Assembly (NCBI RefSeq): GCF_010725885.1
Contig: NZ_AP022600.1
Span: 6,200,001 to 6,264,000, forward strand
DNA: 64,000 nucleotides
From: Mycolicibacterium tokaiense
Lineage (GTDB): Bacteria; Actinomycetota; Actinomycetes; Mycobacteriales; Mycobacteriaceae
Direction of reading: 5' to 3'
Made by a program: the position numbers and the translations under genes. Shown here piece by piece: positions 25,308 through 34,097 of this stretch. Position 1 is the stretch's first letter, and every line of letters starts with the position of its first letter. Below the pieces are notes generated by a model. The model was given only the letters and a program-made list of their open reading frames with translations. It had not been told where the DNA came from and did no database searches.

Positions 25308-26126
25308 TCACCGACGCCCGAGCTCGTGGCTCAACGCCTCCAGTTCGTTGCCGCCGGCCATCTCCTGGGTGAGGTGTTCGAGCGTGATCTCGTCATAGCT
25401 GCAGTCCAGCTTCTGCCTGCCCCGGTTCAGCAGGACGAAGTGGTCACCCACCATGTGCGCGTGGTGCGGGTTGTGCGTGATGAAGATGACCCCGAAGCCC
25501 TGTTCCTTGGCTGCCGTGATGTAGCGCAGCACCATCCCCGACTGCTTGACGCCCAGCGCGGCCGTCGGCTCGTCGAGGATCAGGACGCGGGCGCCGAAGA
25601 AGATGGCGCGCGCGATCGCCACACACTGGCGCTGGCCGCCGGACAGCGAGCCGATGGGCGCGTCGACGTCCGGGAGGTCGATGCCCATCTTGTGCAACTC
25701 GGCGATGGTGGTGGCACGCATGGCGTTGATGTCGAGCGACTTCAGCAGCCCCTTCTTCCGCAACTCCTGCCCCAGAAAGAAGTTGCGCCACACCGGCATC
25801 AGTGACACCACGGCCAGGTCCTGATACACCGTGGCGATGCCCTTGTTCAGCGCGTCCTTGGGCGAGTCGAAGGTGGCGGCCTCGCCGTCGACGAGCAATT
25901 CCCCTTCGGTGGGCTTGTGCAGGCCGGCGATGATCTTGATCAACGTGGACTTGCCCGCGCCGTTGTCACCCAGGACACCGGTGACCTGACCTGCGCCCAC
26001 CCGCAGGTTGATGCCCTTGAGCGCGATGATGTTTCCGTAGCTCTTACCGACATTCCTCAACTCGACCAGGGGCGTGACGCCCCCCGCCGGCGCGGATTCG
26101 ATCGGTGCATGTGCAGCAGTGCTCAT
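25308..26126 (-). CDS. Sugar/inositol ABC transporter ATP-binding protein
   Basis: 272 aa with a single ATPase domain: Walker A GDNGAGKST, signature SLSGGQRQ, Walker B VLILDEPTAALG and switch His in VIFITHN. Carbohydrate (CUT2) importers usually have a double ATPase. A single domain, as in FrcA-type systems, implies a homodimer. It is the last gene of the binding protein-permease-ATPase operon, 12 bp after the permease, with AGGAGAAAG before the ATG. The neighbouring iol genes make inositol the probable cargo. Confidence 0.88.
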   Translation of the reverse strand: MSTAAHAPIESAPAGGVTPLVELRNVGKSYGNIIALKGINLRVGAGQVTGVLGDNGAGKSTLIKIIAGLHKPTEGELLVDGEAATFDSPKDALNKGIATVYQDLAVVSLMPVWRNFFLGQELRKKGLLKSLDINAMRATTIAELHKMGIDLPDVDAPIGSLSGGQRQCVAIARAIFFGARVLILDEPTAALGVKQSGMVLRYITAAKEQGFGVIFITHNPHHAHMVGDHFVLLNRGRQKLDCSYDEITLEHLTQEMAGGNELEALSHELGRR

Positions 26127-26138
26127 GTGCTCTTTCTC

Positions 26139-27197
26139 CTACCGCTTGGCCGCGTAGTTGCGGAAGGCGTTGTTGGCGATCACCGCGAACAGCAGCATGG
26201 CGCCGAGGAAGAACTTGAACCAGTCCGGGTTCCAGCCCGCATAGACGATGCCCTGGTTGGTCATACCGAAGATGAAGGCGCCGATGAGCGTGCCGATGGC
26301 GGTGCCGTAACCGCCGGTCAACAGGCAGCCACCGATCACCGCGGCGATGATGTAGAAGAACTCGTTGCCCACGCCCTGTCCGGACTGCACGGTGTTGAAC
26401 GAGAACAGCAGGTGCATGCCGACGAACCAGGCGCAGAACCCGACGAGCATGAACAGGCCGATCTTGACCTTCAGCACCGGTACACCCACTGCCCTGGCGC
26501 TGTCCTGATTGCCACCGACGGCGAAGATCCAGTTGCCGACGCGGGTCTTGAACAACACGTAGGTGGCGATGACGGCGAACAAGATCCACCACACCACGGT
26601 GACGCGCACCGACACCCCGAAGACGGTGAAGGACGACGCGAACACCGCGCGTCCCGAGTCGAATCCCGCCATGTCGGAGACGCTGGGGGTGGCAACCTGG
26701 CCCGAAAGGAGCTTGGTGACAGCGAGATTGATACCGGCGAGCATGAAGAACGTGCCCAAGGTGATCAGGAAGGACGGGATCTTGGTGCGCATCACCAGGT
26801 AGCCGTTGAAGAAGCCCACGCCCAGCGCCAGCCCCAGCGACAGCGCGGCACCGATCCAGAGATTCAGGTGCAGGTTGTAGGAGAGCATGGAGGCGGCCAG
26901 CGAGGTGGTGGTGACGGCAACGCCGGCGGACAGGTCGAACTCGCCGCCGATCATCAGCATTCCCACCCCGACCGCCATGATCCCGATGGTGGAACTGGCG
27001 TAGAGCACCGTGGCCAGCGCCTCCGGAGAACGGAATGGCGGCGCGACCACGAGGAAGAAGACAAAGATCCCGACGGCTCCGACGAGGGCGCCCATCTCGG
27101 GCCGAATCAGGATGCGCTGCAGCCGATTCTGCTCTTTGACGCGCTCGTCGTGGACGACCTTGTGGGTGCCGAGGTCGAGGTCTGCCTGGGTGGTCAT
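26139..27197 (-). CDS. CUT2-family sugar/inositol ABC transporter permease
   Basis: 352 aa with about nine or ten hydrophobic segments after a 40-residue charged N terminus. The BPD_transp_2 signature regions are present, including GGEFDLSAGVAVTTTSL, GFFNGYLVMRTKIPSFLITLG (split across the conserved EAA-like loop) and GGCLLTGGYGTAIGTLIGA. It forms the membrane channel with the ATPase encoded downstream and receives substrate from the lipoprotein encoded upstream. Same operon, 28 bp after the binding-protein gene. Confidence 0.88.
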   Translation of the reverse strand: MTTQADLDLGTHKVVHDERVKEQNRLQRILIRPEMGALVGAVGIFVFFLVVAPPFRSPEALATVLYASSTIGIMAVGVGMLMIGGEFDLSAGVAVTTTSLAASMLSYNLHLNLWIGAALSLGLALGVGFFNGYLVMRTKIPSFLITLGTFFMLAGINLAVTKLLSGQVATPSVSDMAGFDSGRAVFASSFTVFGVSVRVTVVWWILFAVIATYVLFKTRVGNWIFAVGGNQDSARAVGVPVLKVKIGLFMLVGFCAWFVGMHLLFSFNTVQSGQGVGNEFFYIIAAVIGGCLLTGGYGTAIGTLIGAFIFGMTNQGIVYAGWNPDWFKFFLGAMLLFAVIANNAFRNYAAKR

Positions 27198-27225
27198 GCG
27201 TGCACTCCGTTCTCCGCGGCGCTCA

Positions 27226-28233
27226 TCAGCGCGTGCCGGCCTTCGCGTACTCGGCGACGGCCTCGATGTTGGACTTGTCGATGAACGACGGCCCGGTCAA
27301 GGTGGCCTGGTTACCACCGATGACGTTGCCGTTGGTCAGGTACAGCCACAGCGAGTCGACAGCCAGGTAACCCTGCAGGTAGGGCTGCTGGTCCACTGCC
27401 CACTGCACGTCGCCGTTGGTGATGGCGTCCACCAGTGCGGCATTGGTGTCGAAGGTGCCCACCTTGGCCGTGCTGCCCGCGGTCTTGGCCGACTGGACCG
27501 CCGTCAGCGCGAACGGTGCGCCCAGGGCCACGATGTAGTCGAGGGACGGGTCCTGCTGCAGTTTGGCGGTGATGGTGGCTTCCACCGACGGCATGTCCTT
27601 GCCGTTGACGTTGAGCACCTCCGACGCCGGGAAGGTGTTCTTCAGGCCCGCACACCGGGCCTCGAGGTCCACGTGTCCCTGCTCCTGGATGATGCAGACC
27701 GCCTTGGTGGCGCCCTCAGAGGTCAGACGCTTGCCGGCTTCCTGGCCGGCGATGTAGCCGTCCTGCCCGAAGTACTCCTTGACGCCCATGGCCGCCCAGT
27801 CCTCGAGGCCGGCGTTGAAGGCCACCACCGGAATGCCCGCTGCCACAGCGGCGTCCACTCCGGGCTTCATGGCGTCCGGCTTGGCCAGCGTGACCGCGAT
27901 GCCGTTGACATTGCTGTCGATGGCGGTCTGCACCAGGTTGGCCTGATTGGGCCCCTCGGGGTCGCTGGAGTACCGCAGCTCGATGTTGTCCTTCTGGGCC
28001 GCGGTCTCGGCGCCCTTGCGCACCAGATCCCAGAACGAGTCGCCCGGCGCCTCGTGGGTGATCATCGCAACGGTGAAGCGCGGGGTGTCCACCGAGCCGC
28101 CGCCGGAACCGTCGCCGCCGCCGGCCTCCTCGGGCTTGCCGCCGGTGCTCGAGCACGCGGCCAGCAGGGTCACAGCGGCCGCGACACCTGCGATCTTGAC
28201 CCAGCGACGCTGCGGGCCTTCCTGCACCTTCAT
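27226..28233 (-). CDS. Lipoprotein sugar/inositol-binding protein of ABC transporter
   Basis: 335 aa. A lipoprotein signal peptide with lipobox LLAAC (Cys27) is followed by a Gly/Ser linker and a Peripla_BP_4 domain: RFTVAMITHEAPGDSFWDLV, GIAVTLAKPDAMKP and VGTFDTNAALVDAITNG. The fold matches ribose/inositol/xylose binding proteins. ATG 28233 is preceded by GAGGAGA. Its promoter carries the same 23-bp element as the iolC promoter, which supports myo-inositol as ligand. Confidence 0.88.
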   Translation of the reverse strand: MKVQEGPQRRWVKIAGVAAAVTLLAACSSTGGKPEEAGGGDGSGGGSVDTPRFTVAMITHEAPGDSFWDLVRKGAETAAQKDNIELRYSSDPEGPNQANLVQTAIDSNVNGIAVTLAKPDAMKPGVDAAVAAGIPVVAFNAGLEDWAAMGVKEYFGQDGYIAGQEAGKRLTSEGATKAVCIIQEQGHVDLEARCAGLKNTFPASEVLNVNGKDMPSVEATITAKLQQDPSLDYIVALGAPFALTAVQSAKTAGSTAKVGTFDTNAALVDAITNGDVQWAVDQQPYLQGYLAVDSLWLYLTNGNVIGGNQATLTGPSFIDKSNIEAVAEYAKAGTR

Positions 28234-28302
28234 GGATTCTCCTCGGGGGATGACGCTCGGCGCGGCGCGGGTCGGCCGGGCCGTAGATAGGCACTCCTGA
28301 TG

Positions 28303-28348
28303 ATATAATACGCATCACAGGCAGAAGTCAAGACTTTGTTCTGACATT
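28303..28348 (-). promoter_or_regulatory. Promoter and IolR-type operator of the inositol ABC operon
   Basis: On the minus strand a -35 TTGACT (28331-28326) and a -10 TTATAT (28308-28303, 17-bp spacing; TATTAT is an overlapping alternative) form a strong sigma-A promoter. Directly upstream lies TGTTCTGACATT (28337-28348), shared with the iolC promoter. It is probably the binding site of the GntR regulator at 28461. Confidence 0.65.
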
Positions 28349-28460
28349 AGGACTGCAAGTCAAACATCGGTCCCGCACACCCGCGCGGACAACGCCCGCA
28401 ACGGGCTGAACACGTTGCACGGCAACACCATCGGCACCCACTACCAGGGGTGCGGGCGGC

Positions 28461-29198
28461 TCAACGGTCGACGAGCGTGGTGTCGAAGTAGTAGCGAGAA
28501 GCGCGGTAGACATGGCTGCCGTACTCGACGATGCGCCCGGAATCGTCGAAGGCAGTCCGCGCCATCACCAGCAACGGCGCCTTCGGTTTCTCGTCGAGCA
28601 GCCGCGCCTCGTCCCGATCGGCCGCCTTGGCGCCGATGCGCTGGCGCGCCAGTCGGATGTGCACCCCGCGGGACCGCAGCGCCTGGTAGAGGCCGGCGCG
28701 TTCGAGTTCGTCCTGATCGGGCGCCAGCGCCGCAGGCAGATGATTCGTCATCACCGCCAGGGGCTGCCCACCGGAGCTGCGCAGTCGGCGCATGGTCACC
28801 ACCTCGGCATCCGGTGCCAGATTCAGGTGCACGGCAATGTCTTCCGACACCGGCCCCAGCCGGTACTCCAGCACGCGGGTGGCCGGCTCCTGACCCGCCC
28901 GGGCCAGATCGTCGAACAAGCTGGTCAACTCCACCGGACGGTGCACCGGAGTCTGGACAACCTGGGTGCCGACCCCGCGCTTGCGCACCAGCAGGCCTTT
29001 GTCCACCAGTTCCTGGATGGCGCGCCGCGTGGTGGGCCGGGACAGATTGAGCCGCGACGCCAACGCCAGCTCGTTCTCGAAGCGGTCGCCGGGCTTGAGC
29101 TGACCGTCCAGAATCGCCTTCTCGAACACCTGCGCCACCTGGAAGTACAACGGCACCGGGCTGGAACGGTCCAGTTCGACGGACAACGTGGTGGTCAC
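28461..29198 (-). CDS. iolR: GntR-family (HutC/UTRA) regulator, IolR-type
   Basis: 245 aa. The winged helix (about residues 10-80, ENELALASRLNLSRPTTRRAIQELVDKGLL) is followed by a UTRA ligand-binding domain (VLEYRLGPVSEDIAVHLNL; SGGQPLAVMTNHLP; RIVEYGSHVYRASRYYF). GTG 29198 has a GGAG site; the frame extending to 29282 overlaps the operator region. It is divergent from iolC, as the GntR-type IolR repressor of Corynebacterium glutamicum is. The TGTTCNGACATT element occurs both here and before the inositol transporter. Function as the inositol-catabolism repressor is inferred from this. Confidence 0.82.
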   Translation of the reverse strand: MTTTLSVELDRSSPVPLYFQVAQVFEKAILDGQLKPGDRFENELALASRLNLSRPTTRRAIQELVDKGLLVRKRGVGTQVVQTPVHRPVELTSLFDDLARAGQEPATRVLEYRLGPVSEDIAVHLNLAPDAEVVTMRRLRSSGGQPLAVMTNHLPAALAPDQDELERAGLYQALRSRGVHIRLARQRIGAKAADRDEARLLDEKPKAPLLVMARTAFDDSGRIVEYGSHVYRASRYYFDTTLVDR

Positions 29199-29269
29199 CC
29201 TGGGACTCCGATCGTCTTCTGGCGTGGCGGCACTGTGGCACACACTACAGCGCCATGACGGAAAGTAAG

Positions 29270-29316
29270 AATGTCCGAACAAACTCTTGACAGCGGCCTG
29301 GCACCCGGAGCACAGT
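29270..29316 (+). promoter_or_regulatory. IolR-type operator and promoter region of the iol operon
   Basis: AATGTCCGAACAAA (29270-29283) is followed by CTCTTGACA (29284-29292), whose TTGACA is a consensus -35. The -10 is weak (CACAGT at 29311-29316). The whole 23-bp block matches the transporter promoter element at 20 of 23 positions. It lies between iolC and the regulator gene and may also control the latter. Confidence 0.6.
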
Positions 29317-29427
29317 CATCATGACACCGGGGCGCTGGCGAATCCGCTGACCGGATGTCCGTCCGGGCCGCCCCGGCGCACACACATGGCGCAACCATGA
29401 AGACGCACTACCGATTCGGAGCTGAAC

Positions 29428-30399
29428 GTGAGCCCTGCAGAACCCTTCGACGTTCTCGCCATCGGCCGCAGCGGAGTCGATGTCTACCCCCTTCAGGTCG
29501 GCGTCGGCCTCGAGGACGTGGAGTCTTTCGGGAAGTTCCTGGGCGGCAGCGCCGCCAACGTCACGGTCGCGGCGGCCCGCCTGGGCAATCGCGCCGCCCT
29601 CATCTCCGGAGCCGGTGACGACCCGTTCGGCAACTACGTCCGTACCGAACTCGCCCGACTGGGGGTGGACAACCGCTACGTCACGGTGCACGCCGAATAC
29701 CCCACGCCGGTGACGTTCTGCGAGATCTTTCCACCTGATCACTTCCCGCTGTACTTCTACCGCAAGCCCTCGGCGCCGGATCTGCAGATCACCGCCGAGG
29801 AGCTGGACCTCGAGGCCGTGCGCACGGCGCGGCTGTACTGGTCGACGGTCACCGGGTTGTCCGAAGAACCCAGTCGCAGTGCCCATTTCGCCGCATGGGA
29901 AGCCCGCGGCCGAGCACCGCTGACCGTACTCGACCTGGATTACCGACCCATGTTCTGGGAATCGCCCGCCGCGGCCACCGAGCAGGTACAGCGGGCCCTG
30001 GCGCACGTCACGGTCGCCGTGGGCAACCGCGAGGAGTGCGAGATCGCCGTCGGCGAGACGAACCCGAACAAAGCGGCCGACGCCCTCCTGGATCTCGGCG
30101 TCGAGTTGGCGATCGTCAAGCAGGGCCCACGCGGCGTGCTCGGCAAGACCCGCCGCAGTTCGGTCACCGTCGCCCCCAACGAGGTCGACGTCGTCAACGG
30201 CCTCGGTGCCGGAGATGCGTTCGGCGGCAGCCTGATACACGGACTGCTCCACGGCTGGCCGATGGAGAAGACCCTGCGCTACGCCAATGCCGCCGGAGCC
30301 ATCGTCGCCTCCCGCCTGGAGTGCTCGACCGCCATGCCCACTGCCGCCGAGGTGGCAGAACTCGCCGAACAATCCGCCGTGGAGGCCGTCAATGTCTAG
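29428..30399 (+). CDS. iolC: 5-dehydro-2-deoxygluconokinase IolC
   Basis: 323-aa PfkB-family kinase. The N-terminal VLAIGRSGVDVYPLQVGVGL, the GGSAANVTVAAARLG motif and the C-terminal signature VVNGLGAGDAFGGSLIHGLL with the catalytic Asp are all present. It phosphorylates 2-deoxy-5-keto-gluconate in myo-inositol catabolism. GTG 29428 follows a GGAG site. First gene of the iol operon; it overlaps the next start by 8 bp. Confidence 0.93.
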   Translation: MSPAEPFDVLAIGRSGVDVYPLQVGVGLEDVESFGKFLGGSAANVTVAAARLGNRAALISGAGDDPFGNYVRTELARLGVDNRYVTVHAEYPTPVTFCEIFPPDHFPLYFYRKPSAPDLQITAEELDLEAVRTARLYWSTVTGLSEEPSRSAHFAAWEARGRAPLTVLDLDYRPMFWESPAAATEQVQRALAHVTVAVGNREECEIAVGETNPNKAADALLDLGVELAIVKQGPRGVLGKTRRSSVTVAPNEVDVVNGLGAGDAFGGSLIHGLLHGWPMEKTLRYANAAGAIVASRLECSTAMPTAAEVAELAEQSAVEAVNV

Positions 30400-31273
30400 C
30401 CCGCCAGCCACCAGCTACGCCGACGTCACCGACCTGCGCGCCGCGGATCCCGCTGCGGTCGCCCGCGCCTGGGCCGGCCGGGTCACCCGCCCCACCGTGC
30501 GCGGCAACGGCAACCTGATGATCGTGGCCGCCGACCACCCCGCCCGCGGCGCGCTGGCGGTCGGGAAGCGACCGACCGCCATGAACAGCCGCACCGACCT
30601 GCTGGACCGGTTACGCGCTGCACTCGCCGACCCCGGCGTGGACGGCGTGCTGGCCACCTCCGACATCCTCGACGACCTGGTGCTCCTCGGGGCCCTGGAG
30701 GACAAGGTGGTGTTCTCGTCCTTCAACCGCGGTGGGCTGGCCGGCTCGGCGTTCGAGCTCGACGACCGGATGACGGGCGCCACGGCAGCGTCCACCGCCG
30801 CCGCGAGGATGAACGGCGGAAAGATGCTGTGCCGCATCGACCTCGATGACCCCGGCACCGTTGCCACCATGGCCGCCTGCGCGCAGGCGGTGGACCAGCT
30901 GGCGGCCAGCGGTCTGATCGCGATGCTCGAGCCCTTCATGTCCAGCCGCGTCGACGGCAAGGTCCGCAACGACCTGTCGCCCGACGCGGTGATCAAATCC
31001 ATCCACATCTGCCAGGGCCTGGGCTCCACCTCCGCCTACACCTGGATGAAGCTGCCGGTGGTCGAGGAGATGGATCGCGTGATGGAGGCCACCACCCTGC
31101 CGACACTGTTGCTCGGTGGTGATCCCGCCGATCCTGACGAAGCGTTCGCCAGCTGGGAGAAGGCGCTGGCGCTGCCGTCGGTGCGCGGTCTGATCGTCGG
31201 TCGCACCCTGCTGTATCCCCCGGACGACGATGTGAGCTCGGCGGTGGCCACCGCGGTTGCGATGGTGCGGTAG
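30392..31273 (+). CDS. Cgl0158-family (beta/alpha)8-barrel aldolase-like protein
   Basis: 293 aa of the family named after Corynebacterium glutamicum Cgl0158, which also sits between iolC and the other iol genes there. GNGNLMIVAADHPARGALAVG, SFNRGGLAGSAFELDDRMTG and TLPTLLLGGDPADPDEAF suggest a class I aldolase-type barrel. It probably cleaves 2-deoxy-5-keto-gluconate 6-phosphate, the role of IolJ elsewhere (inference from context). ATG 30392 has GGAGG at 30381-30385. Confidence 0.82.
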   Translation: MSSPPATSYADVTDLRAADPAAVARAWAGRVTRPTVRGNGNLMIVAADHPARGALAVGKRPTAMNSRTDLLDRLRAALADPGVDGVLATSDILDDLVLLGALEDKVVFSSFNRGGLAGSAFELDDRMTGATAASTAAARMNGGKMLCRIDLDDPGTVATMAACAQAVDQLAASGLIAMLEPFMSSRVDGKVRNDLSPDAVIKSIHICQGLGSTSAYTWMKLPVVEEMDRVMEATTLPTLLLGGDPADPDEAFASWEKALALPSVRGLIVGRTLLYPPDDDVSSAVATAVAMVR

Positions 31274-32137
31274 ATGCACAGCTCGCTCTACATCCCGGCC
31301 GGCAGCGCGGCACAGCCCTACACCGTCCACGTCACGCCCGAGTCGGCGGGCTGGAGCGAATCCTCGCTGCAGGTCTTGCAATTGGACGGCACCAGTGTTG
31401 ATCTGCACACCGGGGTCACCGAGGTGATGATCCTGCCGCTGGCCGGCGGCGGCTCGGTCACCTGTGCCGGCGAGACCTTCGAGCTGTCACCTCGTGCGTC
31501 GGTGTTCGACGGTCCGGCTGACATGGTGTACCTGGGCATCGACCAGGCGTACACACTGTCGGGCCGGGGCCGGATCGCGATCTGCGGTGCCCGCGCCACC
31601 CGCTCCCTGCCCAACCGCCGGGTGGCCGCGGCCGACGTGTCGCTGGAACTGCGGGGCGCGGGCAACTGCAGCCGGCAGGTGCACAACTTCGGCACCGCCG
31701 ACACCTTCGAGGCGGATTCACTGATCGCCTGCGAGGTCATCACCCCCGGCGGCAACTGGTCGAGCTACCCGGCCCACAAGCACGACGAGTTGACCCCGAC
31801 GCAGAGCGAGCTGGAGGAGATCTACTACTTCGAGTTCACCGCCGGACCCGATTCGTCCCGCGGGTTCGGCTACCACCGGGTCTACGGCACCCCGGAGCGA
31901 CCCATCGAAGTGCTCGAGGAGGTACGCACCGGCGACGTCGTCCTGGTGCCACACGGTTACCACGGACCGTCAGTCGCCGCCCCCGGCTACCACATGTACT
32001 ACCTCAACGTGATGGCCGGCCCCGACGCCGAACGCGCCTGGAAGATCGTCGACGACCCCGAACACACCTGGCTGCGCGGCACCTGGGACGGCCAGGACGT
32101 CGATCCCCGCCTGCCCCTGCACGCTCCGAGAGGCTGA
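31274..32137 (+). CDS. iolB: 5-deoxy-glucuronate isomerase IolB
   Basis: 287-aa bicupin. Metal-binding His and Glu residues are visible in SSYPAHKHDE and ELEEIYYFEF, with VPHGYHGPSVAAPGYHMYYLN in the second half. It converts 5-deoxy-glucuronate into 2-deoxy-5-keto-gluconate. The ATG is the base after the preceding stop codon, so it is tightly coupled. Confidence 0.93.
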   Translation: MHSSLYIPAGSAAQPYTVHVTPESAGWSESSLQVLQLDGTSVDLHTGVTEVMILPLAGGGSVTCAGETFELSPRASVFDGPADMVYLGIDQAYTLSGRGRIAICGARATRSLPNRRVAAADVSLELRGAGNCSRQVHNFGTADTFEADSLIACEVITPGGNWSSYPAHKHDELTPTQSELEEIYYFEFTAGPDSSRGFGYHRVYGTPERPIEVLEEVRTGDVVLVPHGYHGPSVAAPGYHMYYLNVMAGPDAERAWKIVDDPEHTWLRGTWDGQDVDPRLPLHAPRG

Positions 32138-32140
32138 CCC

Positions 32141-34090
32141 ATGGTTTCCACCGCACCCAAGTCGACCGAGAAGCTGGCCGACACCGAAGGCACCGTCCGC
32201 CTGACCGTCGCTCAGGCCACCGTCCGGTTCCTGGCCAACCAGTACGTCGAACGCGACGGACAGCGGGCTAAGTTCTTCGCCGGCTGCTTGGGCATCTTCG
32301 GCCACGGCAACGTCGCCGGGCTGGGCCAGGCGCTGCTCGAGGACGAGGTCGCCGCGTTCGAGGCGGGCCGCGAACCCGGCCTGCGTTACGTGTTGGGCCG
32401 CAACGAGCAGGCCATGGTGCACACCGCCGTCGCCTACGCCCGGCAGAAGGACCGCCTGCAGGCCTGGGCCGTGACCGCCAGTGTGGGACCGGGTTCCACC
32501 AACATGCTGACCGGCGCTGCGCTGGCCACCATCAACAGGCTGCCGGTGCTGCTGCTGCCGGCCGATACCTTCGCCACCCGGGTCAGCGCGCCGGTGCTCC
32601 AGGAGCTCGAACTGCCGTCGTCCGGTGATGTCACGGTCAACGATGCCTTCAAGCCCCTGTCCCGGTACTTCGACCGGGTGTGGCGCCCCGAACAGCTGCC
32701 CGCGGCACTGCTGGGCGCCATGCGGGTGCTCACCGATCCGGTCGAGACCGGCTGCGCCACCGTGGCCATCCCCCAGGACGTGCAGGCAGAGGCGCACGAC
32801 TGGCCGGAATCGCTGTTCGCCGAACGCACCTGGCACGTCGCGCGCCCGCTGCCGGAGCGCTCTGTGCTCGCGCGGGCCGCCGAGATCATCCGCGGGGCTC
32901 GGACACCGCTGATCGTGGCCGGCGGCGGTGTCATCTACTCCGACGCCACCGACGCCCTCGCCGCGTTCTGCCACCAAACCGGCATCCCGGTCAGCGAGAC
33001 CCAGGCGGGCAAGGGTTCGCTGCGCCATGACCACCCCCAGGCGGTCGGCGCGGTCGGTTCCACCGGCACCACTGCCGCCAATGCGTTGGCCGCCGAGGCC
33101 GATGTGGTGATCGGGATCGGCACGCGCTACAGCGATTTCACCTCCGCCTCCCGGACGGCGTTCAACAACCCCGACGTGCGCTTCGTCAACATCAATGTCG
33201 CGTCGCTGGACGCGGTGAAGCAGGGCGGCCTCAGCGTGGTCTCCGATGCGCGCGAAGCCCTCGAGGCGCTCGCGACGTCAGTGGGCGACTACCGGGTACC
33301 GGCGGAATACGGCGCCCGCGCCACCGAACTCGCCGCCGAATGGGACGCCACCGTGTCCGCGGTCTACGCCACCGACGACGGCGCGCAACTGAACCAGAAC
33401 CAGGTGATCGGACTGGTGAATACGCTGTCGGATCCACACGACGTGGTGGTGTGTGCCGCCGGCTCGATGCCCGGTGATCTGCACAAGCTCTGGCGCACCC
33501 GTGACCGCAAGGGCTATCACGTCGAATACGGCTTCTCCTGCATGGGTTACGAGATCGCCGGCGGCATCGGGGTACGGATGGGCGCGCCCGAGCGTGACGT
33601 GTTCGTCATGGTGGGCGACGGCTCCTATCTCATGATGTCCTCCGAGCTGGTGACCGCCGTGCAGGAGGGCATCAAGGTGATACCGGTGCTGGTGCAGAAC
33701 CACGGGTTCGCCTCCATCGGAGGCCTGTCCGAGTCCGTGGGTTCGCAGCGCTTCGGCACCTCGTACCAGTACCGCGGTGCCGACGGCCGCCTCGACGGCG
33801 GACGGCTGCCGGTCGACCTGGCGGCGAATGCCGCCAGCCTGGGGGCCGACGTCATCAAGGCCGGTACCGCAGCGGAGTTCGCCGATGCGATCAAGGTCGC
33901 CAAGGCCGCCGAGCGCACCACGGTGATCTACGTCGAGACCGATCCGCTGGTCTTCGCCCCCGACAGCCAGTCGTGGTGGGACGTGCCCGTCAGCGAGGTG
34001 TCGGCCCTGGAGTCCACCCGGTCGGCCTACCAGCGCTACGCGGACTGGAAGAAAGTTCAACGCCCGCTGATCAATCCGTCCGATCGCTAG
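32141..34090 (+). CDS. iolD: 3D-(3,5/4)-trihydroxycyclohexane-1,2-dione hydrolase IolD
   Basis: 649-aa thiamine-diphosphate enzyme of the acetolactate synthase superfamily. It has the N-terminal FLANQYVERDG and FGHGNVAGLGQALLE, AVTASVGPGSTNMLTGAAL, and the TPP/Mg motif MVGDGSYLMMSSELVTAVQ with QNHG. It opens the cyclohexane ring of diketo-inositol by hydrolysis. It starts 4 bp after iolB. Full length for the family. Confidence 0.94.
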   Translation: MVSTAPKSTEKLADTEGTVRLTVAQATVRFLANQYVERDGQRAKFFAGCLGIFGHGNVAGLGQALLEDEVAAFEAGREPGLRYVLGRNEQAMVHTAVAYARQKDRLQAWAVTASVGPGSTNMLTGAALATINRLPVLLLPADTFATRVSAPVLQELELPSSGDVTVNDAFKPLSRYFDRVWRPEQLPAALLGAMRVLTDPVETGCATVAIPQDVQAEAHDWPESLFAERTWHVARPLPERSVLARAAEIIRGARTPLIVAGGGVIYSDATDALAAFCHQTGIPVSETQAGKGSLRHDHPQAVGAVGSTGTTAANALAAEADVVIGIGTRYSDFTSASRTAFNNPDVRFVNINVASLDAVKQGGLSVVSDAREALEALATSVGDYRVPAEYGARATELAAEWDATVSAVYATDDGAQLNQNQVIGLVNTLSDPHDVVVCAAGSMPGDLHKLWRTRDRKGYHVEYGFSCMGYEIAGGIGVRMGAPERDVFVMVGDGSYLMMSSELVTAVQEGIKVIPVLVQNHGFASIGGLSESVGSQRFGTSYQYRGADGRLDGGRLPVDLAANAASLGADVIKAGTAAEFADAIKVAKAAERTTVIYVETDPLVFAPDSQSWWDVPVSEVSALESTRSAYQRYADWKKVQRPLINPSDR

Positions 34091-34097
34091 GACCGCC

